Positions 57,361-64,000 of a DNA stretch of 64,000 nucleotides are shown here, piece by piece. The notes below the pieces were generated by a model. It was given only the letters and a program-made list of their open reading frames with translations, did not search any database and was not told the origin of the DNA. Source of the stretch: Daphnia carinata (Eukaryota; Arthropoda; Branchiopoda; Diplostraca; Daphniidae); NCBI RefSeq assembly GCF_022539665.2, contig NC_081333.1, positions 5,764,971 through 5,828,970 on the forward strand, in the 5' to 3' direction. The position numbers and the translations under genes are program-made. Each line of letters starts with the position of its first letter. The stretch's first letter is position 1.

Positions 57361-60255
57361 AAATGTACGTGTATTCAATGCGAATATAGTGTGATACAGT
57401 CAGTTTCAATATCTACCTTCAAACAGCATCAAATATACGTGCATTCTATGTCAATATTGTAATATAGAATCAGTTTCATGATCTTCATTCAAACAGCATC
57501 AAATATCCATGTATTCAATGTGAATATAGTGATGTAGAATCAGTTTCATGATCTTCATTCAAACAGCATCAAATATACGTGTATTCATTGTGAATATAGT
57601 GTGATACAATAAGTTTCCATATCTAAATTCAAACAGCATCAAATATACGTGTATTCCATGCGAATATAGTGTGATAGCATGAGTTCCAATATCTACATTG
57701 AAGCAGCATCAAATATACGTGTATTCAATGTGAATATAATGATATAGAATCAGTTTCATGATCTTCATTCAAACAGCATCAAATATACGTGTATTCAATG
57801 TGAATATAGTGTTATAGACTCAGTTTGATGATCCATATTCAAACAGCATCAAATAGACGTGTATTCAATGTGAATATAGTGTGATACAATGAGTTTTAAT
57901 ATCTACATTCAAACAGCATAAAATATACGTGTATTCAATGTGAATATAGTGTGATACAGTGACTTTCAATATCTACATTCAAACAGCATCAAATATACGT
58001 GTATTCAATGTGAATATAGTGTGATACAGTTAGTTTCAATATCTACATTCAAACAGCATTAAATATACGTGTATTCAATGTGAATATAGTGTTATAGAAT
58101 CAGTTTCAATAATCTACATTCAAACAGCATCAAATATACGTGTATTCGATGTGAATATACAGTATAGAATCAGTTTCATGATCTTCATTCAAACACCATC
58201 AAATATACGTGTATTCAATGTGAATATAGTATGATACAATGAGTTTCAATATCTACATTCAAACAGCATAAAATATACGTGTATTCAATGTGAATATAGT
58301 GTTATAGAATCAGTTTCATGATCTTCATTCAAACAGCATCAAATATACGTGTATTCAATATGAATATAGTGTGATACAGTGAGTTTCAATATCTACATTC
58401 AAACAGCATCAAATATACGTGTATTCTATGTGAATATAGTGTTATAGAATCAGTTTCATGATCTTCATTCAAACAGCATCAAATATACATGTATTCAATG
58501 TGAATATAGTGTGATACAGTGAGTTTCAATAATTACCTTCAAACAGCATCAAATATACGTCTATTCTATGTCAATATAGTGATGTAGAATCAGTTTCATG
58601 ATCTTCATTCAAACAGCATCAAATATACGTGTGGTGAATGCGAATATAGTGTGATACAGTGACTTTCAATATCTATATTCAAACAGCATCAAATATACGA
58701 GTATTCAATGTGAATATAGTGTTATAGAATCAGTTTCATGATCTACATTCAAACAGCATCAAATATACATGTATTCAATGTGAATATAGTGTGATACAGT
58801 GAGTTTCAATATCTATATTCAAACAGCATCAAATATACGTGTATTCAATGTGAATATAGTGTTATAGAATCAGTTTTGTTGGAGTTTCACCAAACATAAA
58901 CAATTGACAAATAGATGGCGTTGATTAACACTTTTTCGTTAGAGTTAGAACACATACAAGAATCATGTTAGAGGGAGCTATCTGTCATTCCATGGTGTCA
59001 GACTTCCTTTTTGATATATTGTTCACTCTTTATTCTGTCGTCTGCTGAAATAAAACCACGTTGTTTGACATTCCCTGGAACTTTTCTTTCCAAGGTATTT
59101 CATATATTTATATATTATAATTGAATGTTTGTGCAGATATTATTTAGTGTTAGAATTACCTGTATTCAATGCAGAAACCTGTGACAACACAGAAACCTGT
59201 GATAACACAGAAGCCTCTAGCTAACTGAATACTCTTGAACTCTAACAAGTTTCATGATGTACATTCAAACAGTATCAAATATACGTGTATTCAATGTGAA
59301 TGTAGTGTTATAGATTCAGTTTCAATATCTATATTCAAACAGCATCAAATATACGTGTATTGAATGTGAATATAGTGTGATACAGTGAGTTTCAATATCT
59401 ACATTCAAACAGCATAAAATATACGTGTATTCAATGTGAATATAGTGATATAGAATCAGTTTCAATATCTACATTCAAACAGCATCAACTATACGTGTAT
59501 TGAATGTGAATATAGTGATATAGAATCAGTTTCATGATCTTCATTCAAACAGTATCAAATATACGGGTATTCAATGCGAATATAGTGTGATACAGTGACT
59601 TTCAATATCTACATTCAAACAGCATCAAATATACGTGTATTCAATGTGAATATAGTGATATAGAATCAGTTTCATGATCTTCATTCAAACAGCATCAAAT
59701 ATACGTGTATTCAATGCGAATATAGTGTGATACAGTTAGTTTCAATATCTACATTCAAACAGGATCAAATTTATGTTCATTTAATGCGAATATAGTGTGA
59801 TGCAGTGTTTTTCAATATCTCCTTTCAAACAGCATCAAATATACGTGTATTTTATGCGAATATAGTGTGATACAGTTAGTTTCAATATCTACATTCAAAC
59901 AGCATCAAATATAAGTATATTCGATGTGAATATACTAATATAGAATCAGTTTCATGATCGTCATTCAAACAGCCTCAAATATACGTGTGTTCGATGCAAA
60001 CATAATGTGATACAGTGAGTCTCATTATCTACATTCAAACAGTATCAAATATACGTCTATTCAATGTGAATATAGTGTGATACAGTGAGATTCAATATCT
60101 AAATTCAAACAGTATCAAATATTAGTGTATGCAGTGGGAATAGTGTGATACAGTGAGTATATTCAATGTGAATATAGTGAAAAAGAATCAGTTTCATGAT
60201 CTTCTATCAAACAGCCTCAAATATACGTGTATTCAATGCGAATATAGTTTGATAC
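57361..60255 (+). repeat. 70-bp satellite, diverged right-hand block (interrupted by a solo LTR)
   Basis: About 36 monomers in the same orientation as 11734-45116, but clearly more diverged: gtgatgtagaatc, tcaatgcgaatatag and atcttcattc variants, and single changes in the normally fixed core. Divergence rises towards 60.2 kb, where units are partly shortened. This fits the edge of an array where unequal exchange is less effective. It is interrupted at 58877-59247. Confidence 0.96.
58877..59247 (+). mobile_element. Solo LTR with 5-bp target duplication
   Basis: 371 bp from TGTTGGAGTTTCACC to ...GAACTCTAACA. The ends are inverted repeats (TGTTGGAGTT against AACTCTAACA, one mismatch), and the element is flanked on both sides by agttt (58872-58876 and 59248-59252), a clean 5-bp target duplication in the satellite. 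It contains AATAAA near 59048 and a short internal duplication (acagaaacctgtga, around 59180-59210). With no internal region, it is the product of recombination between two LTRs. The TGTTGG start and 5-bp duplication suit copia- or BEL-type elements; the class cannot be settled. Strand is assumed from the polyadenylation signal. Confidence 0.85.
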
Positions 60256-60457
60256 TGTAACGAGCCCAAAGGCTATCCAAAGGAAGCCACACCTCATACA
60301 TCCTTCAAGTGTTTCACAAGTGAATGTGAAAGTATCTCCTCCCACTTCACCTTCATAATTTGTATCCTTTAGTAGTATAAATACTGCATGATTGTAACAT
60401 GTAATTTGTTGTTTTCGGCAACTCACTGCAAATACACGAGGTATTGGAAACTTTACA
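60256..60457 (+). repeat. 5' LTR of the right gypsy element
   Basis: 202 bp, TGTAACGAGCCC...GGAAACTTTACA, with TGTAA/TTACA inverted ends and a TATAAATA box at 60376-60383. The next bases are the primer binding site. Only one LTR is visible. Confidence 0.82.
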
Positions 60458-60600
60458 ATTGGAGGTCCCAACGAGACAAACACTTGTTGTACAGTACAAA
60501 GTTTCTTTACGTACCTTATTTCAGTGATTGTGCTCTACATTTCCCCGACGAGTCTCCAACAGCCCTACTAGACCAAGGAACACCATCAAAAGGTAAGCGA
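60458..60600 (+). promoter_or_regulatory. Primer binding site and leader with possible splice donor
   Basis: TGGAGGTCCCAACGAG at 60460-60475, two bases after the LTR, is a typical tRNA primer binding site (tRNA not assigned). AAAAGGTAAGCG, with GT at 60593-60594, is a consensus 5' splice donor only eight bases before the first gag ATG (60601). In env-carrying elements a donor in this place serves the spliced env RNA, so this family may carry env downstream, outside the window. Confidence 0.6.
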
Positions 60601-62060
60601 ATGCCGCTTGATTATATCGTACCAGAGACTACTCGTAAAGAGAATACTTTGTACCCAAACGTGGTCGACGAATTATCCCCACCTTTGCACCCTGTACTCC
60701 TTGCATCAGACACAACCAGTCAAAATCCGAATCTTCGAGAAAAATTTGTATACCACTGGAAAACTCTGGTGGACTTAGAATTTGAGCAAGAATCAGAACG
60801 AAACAAAACTTATCAAACTACCACGAAAAAAGCAAATATCCAACAAATAGAATCCAAGAAACAAGAAGTTAGCAAAGAGACACACAACGCTTTGCAATTG
60901 TATTCATATTCATTGTTAGAACAAACGTTGCAAGTACCAACTAGTATAACAGCAGAAAGTATTACAAACACCACAAAGACATTTAAAAATCACTAGAGTC
61001 CTTCGGTGGAAACACTGAAAACCTTGACAGTTTATTTACAACAGATTAGCATTGTGCATGGTAAAGAAAAAGAATTCCTGTTTGGTACAATCAATGTCTT
61101 GCAAAAAGAATTAGTACTTTCGCAGATTGCAGAGAAGAAATATTCGTTTGACCTAAACTACGAATTACAGAGCTTGCGAAAACAGCTAGATAGCAACAAG
61201 AAAAAGGCAAAAAGTTCCAAATACACCCTAAGTAGTTCCCTTGAGCAACTCCAAGAAAGTAACGAAGCACTCAAAAACTCCCTTGTAAAATCTGCCAATC
61301 GAATCAGCGAATTAGATACTAGCCTTGAAACCGCCACAGCAACAGAGAACCAATTGCAAAAACCTTTACGAAAAAAAGATGAAAACAACATATCTGTTGA
61401 AAAAGAAGGACAAGAAATAGTTAGCAAACTTGAAAGTGAAAGAAAACAACTGGTTACGAGGTTAGAAGACGTCGAACAACAGATAAAAGCAGCCTTAGAA
61501 ACAAACAAACAACTTCAGACAGAAGCAAAAGAAATGAAAGAAATCCTTGAGAAAACCTTAACCGAAAAAGCCGGTTTACGAAGAAGACTGACAGATATTA
61601 CTACAAAGAACAAAAATCTTGAAAAAGAATTACAAACGACCAACGTACAGACAGGGGACCGAGACGAAAAATCAAATATCTGGAGAACAGGATAAAAGAA
61701 TATAGAAAGCAACAGGTAACATTCGCCGAAACCGAAGACTTAGACATCACCAACGAACCAGGAGAGATAACAAAATTAGTGAGCGAAATAAACGACCTAA
61801 CCTCATTAACAGAAGGAGACAAATCTCTTCACTACGAATTTGAATTTTAAAAAATAACAGAGCTCCAGCAACTAAATAACGACCTAAAAAACCAAATCGA
61901 GACCCAAACCGATAACCTCCTTCGACTAGAACAAAAATACCAGACTCTCAAACAAAAAATCGAAATGGGACCTTCACACAAAGAAACTTCGAGAATTGAT
62001 CGAGACACAACAGATGCTGACGAATCCACAACTCAACCCATTGTAAAAGCGCTAGGAGAA
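60601..62060 (+). pseudogene. Gag N-terminal region with long coiled coil
   Basis: From ATG 60601 the frame runs through TAG 60994-60996 and on to TGA/TAA at 61693-61695. It changes frame between about 61660 and 61690, passes a TAA at 61848-61850 and goes on towards the capsid domain. From about 61080 to 61960 the sequence is almost continuous heptad coiled coil (NYELQSLRKQLDSN, LKNSLVKSANRISELDTSLE, VSKLESERKQLVTRLEDVEQ, ELQQLNNDLKNQIETQ). Some 300 residues of coiled coil before the capsid is much more than usual for gypsy Gag. It probably drives multimerisation of Gag in particle assembly. The first ~130 residues are not recognised. Confidence 0.55.
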
Positions 62061-63319
62061 TTATTTTCGAGAGAAGACAAAAAGTCAATTCCAATTTTTA
62101 AAGGAAAAAGTACTGATAAGCTTATAACAGAATGGCTGAAGGACGCAGAACATGTAGCACGTAACAACGACTGGGACGACAACCAAAAAATACGATTCTT
62201 CTCCAAAGATTAAGAGGTGATGCCCTAGAATGGCATGGAAACTACGTTGAAGAGCAAGGTGACGAGTTAAGTTATGACGAATGGAAAACCGCCATCATTG
62301 CAAGGTTCCAGGATGCATACGAATTAGCAGCACAAAGAAAAAAGTTATCCACACTAAAACAAAAACCTGAAGAAAAATGCAAAGCCTTTATCTCAAGAAT
62401 CAACAGTCTTTACGAGTCCATTGAAGGCAAAGAAGAAAAATCAGACCAAAACCAGACCATCGTCGAAGGTCGACTCATAAGTACAGTCAAGAGAATGAGA
62501 GATCATACCAAAATCAAAATCCTGATGCAAGGCATTTTACCAAAATTCAGAGCTGAACTCTATTTCAGAATGCCCGAAGACCCCGAAGATTTTGATCAGT
62601 TATGTAAACAACTAATCATATCCGAAGGCATTCTATATAGCAAGGAGACTGCAGAAGACAAAGAAATAAACGCGGTAATCGCAGGGATAACGCATCACGA
62701 GAAACAACAAGATAACGAACTTTCACAACAAAAGACAGAAATCGAATTCGTAAAACAAGAAATACGTCAACTGGAAAATACTAATAAAAATCGTGAATTG
62801 TCACAGGATACCGATATAACCATAGCAGCCGCTGATCAATATGAGCAAAGATTTTCGCGATCAAGTGATCGATACTCAAGGTCACAGAATCCGCGAGTTC
62901 GTTTCAACGAGAGACCGAATAGCAGAGGTCCTAGTAGTGAGCGAAACTTCAATCGTAGCAGAGAGAACAGCCCATATCGCAACAACTATACTTCACAACG
63001 AAGAGAAGGTACCTCTCCGAGGTATAGACAACCCAATTACTCAACCTATCAACAAACGCAGAGACCCCAGTACAGCAACGCACCGATACATTACAATCAA
63101 CCAAACTTTCAACCACACAACAATCAACAAGTGTATCATCAAAATCTGGGTTATCCTCAACAATACCCACAGCAACGACAAAACCAGCCGAACACCCCCG
63201 ACACCCTTGGGAATAAGATTATTATCTGCTACAAGTGCAATAAAAGAGGACACATTGCACGAGAATGTTGGACAGATATGGCACGTATCAACAACCCGAA
63301 CCACCGTCTAATGAACTAA
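62061..63319 (+). pseudogene. gag: Gag capsid domain and zinc knuckle
   Basis: The capsid core is recognisable: IPIFKGKSTDKLITEWLKDAEHVA, DDNQKIRFF, then in the next frame GDALEWHGNYVEE and FQDAYELAAQRKKLSTL, characteristic of the retrotransposon Gag domain. The frame changes near 62205 (TAA 62211-62213 ends the first part), and from about 62215 the second frame is open to TAA 63317-63319. A disordered Arg/Ser/Asn/Gln-rich stretch (RSSDRYSRSQNPRVR) leads to a single zinc knuckle CYKCNKRGHIARECW, which binds RNA in packaging. The protease lies in the same frame directly after the stop. Confidence 0.8.
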
Positions 63320-64000
63320 ACACAATTTTCCTTACCAAACAACCCCCCAACATATAATTTAGAATCAGCGATACCCAAACTAATACGTATACCCATTAGA
63401 ATTTTTGGAAAAGAAATTAACGCTTTAGTAGACACAGGAGCCGCAGCTAGTTTAGTTTCAGACAGCATATTTTTCAACCTAAAGAAGAGGGAAGAACTTT
63501 AAAAAATTAAAAACACTTCCTCGCCAATATTCAGAACGGTGTCAGGAGAAATACTAAAACCAATGGGAAAATTTGAATTTTCAATTATCATTAACGATAA
63601 TCACGTTATTAATCATCATTTCTTTATCATGGAAAACTTAGGTGAGACTTGTATCCTGGGTTTAGACTTCTTATCGAACAACAATGTAAAAATTAATACT
63701 AGAAACAGACAGATCAATTACGACCATTTTGGGGTAGAACATAACTTTGGAACAAATATACACCCAATATACAGCCTAACGTTTGACAAAGTAGGCATTC
63801 ATATCCCACTCATCCCATACCATTCACCAGAAAATAACGATAACAATGACCTTACAGAAGCAGATTACCGCACCCTAGAATCTCTTTCCCAATCAGACAA
63901 TAATATGAAATCTAAACGAATCAGAAAAAGCCACGAAGGTGAAACAACCAACATCCCTGAAGAGATACTCATTAAAATAGAAATTTTATTGAAAAAACAC
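63320..64000 (+). pseudogene. pro: Retropepsin-type aspartic protease and linker to RT (runs off window)
   Basis: In the same frame as gag, just past its stop, comes INALVDTGAAASLVSDSIF, the DTGA active-site motif of retroviral-type proteases, and further on TCILGLDFLSNNNVKIN, the matching second motif (ILGLDFL). A TAA at 63500-63502 lies between them; after it the frame is open to the window end, with Asn/Asp/Ser-rich sequence and EEILIKIEILLKK approaching RT. The protease would cut Gag-Pol. With one stop before and one inside it, this copy is inactive unless the gag stop is a read-through site. Confidence 0.78.

Larger units (their letters stand above)
60256..64000 (+). mobile_element. Gypsy-type LTR element, 5' half (runs off the right edge)
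   Basis: A 5' LTR (60256-60457), primer binding site, leader with a splice-donor-like site, a long gag region with coiled coil, capsid and zinc knuckle, and an aspartic protease, in the order of a gypsy-type element; RT should follow beyond the window. Several stops and frame changes mean this copy is not functional. Its LTR is shorter than and not obviously similar to that at 56996-57360, so it belongs to another family. The left edge abuts satellite at 60255. Confidence 0.85.

Noticed and set aside
48543-64000. The env-bearing fragment and the right gypsy element as two halves of one split element
   Set aside because: Their LTRs differ in length (365 and 202 bp) and show no evident similarity beyond TGTAA/TTACA ends, and satellite with a solo LTR lies between them.

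Overview
This is a stretch of animal (metazoan, probably arthropod) heterochromatin. It contains no gene that I recognise as an ordinary host gene. The kingdom-level call rests on three things: a long AT-rich satellite, LTR retrotransposons of the BEL/Pao and Ty3/gypsy types (one carrying an envelope-like gene), and short GT...AG introns. Species cannot be named from the sequence.

Layout. About 36 kb of the 64 kb is one 70-bp satellite (roughly 500 monomers): 2654-3019 and 5664-11633 in one orientation, then 11734-23178, 29358-45116 and 57361-60255 in the opposite orientation. Two 100-N assembly gaps lie inside it (11634-11733 and 36788-36887), and the orientation flips exactly at the first gap. 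LTR retroelements interrupt or border the array: (1) the 5' LTR and an open gag of a minus-strand gypsy element running off the left edge (1-2653); (2) a short, internally deleted LTR element with nearly identical LTRs (3020-5663); (3) a nearly complete minus-strand BEL/Pao element (23179-29357); (4) a 5'-truncated, decayed gypsy-type element with pol, an envelope-like gene and an extra ankyrin-repeat gene (about 48543-57360); (5) a solo LTR with a clean 5-bp target duplication (58877-59247); (6) the 5' half of another gypsy element with an unusually long coiled-coil Gag (60256-64000, running off the right edge).

The only non-satellite, non-retroelement stretch is 45117-48542. It holds a hairpin/tandem-repeat block, a tandemly duplicated intron-containing segment whose exon-like parts read on the minus strand, and a small inverted-repeat (MITE-like) element that abuts the truncated retroelement. 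An 848-bp foldback element is nested inside the envelope-like gene.

The most interesting unit is the 48.5-57.4 kb retroelement. After integrase its pol ends in an AT-hook. It is followed by an envelope-like glycoprotein that resembles negative-strand-virus (chuvirus-type) glycoproteins and carries ricin-B-like beta-trefoil lectin repeats and a threonine-rich stalk. Between env and the 3' LTR lies an acidic, ankyrin-repeat accessory gene. All of these reading frames now contain stops and frame changes, so this copy is a fossil; intact relatives elsewhere in the genome would be the place to test the ideas. The other notable structure is the satellite itself, with a conserved ~49-bp core bearing two dyads, a variable ~21-bp segment, 140-bp dimers and a 980-bp (14-monomer) higher-order repeat.
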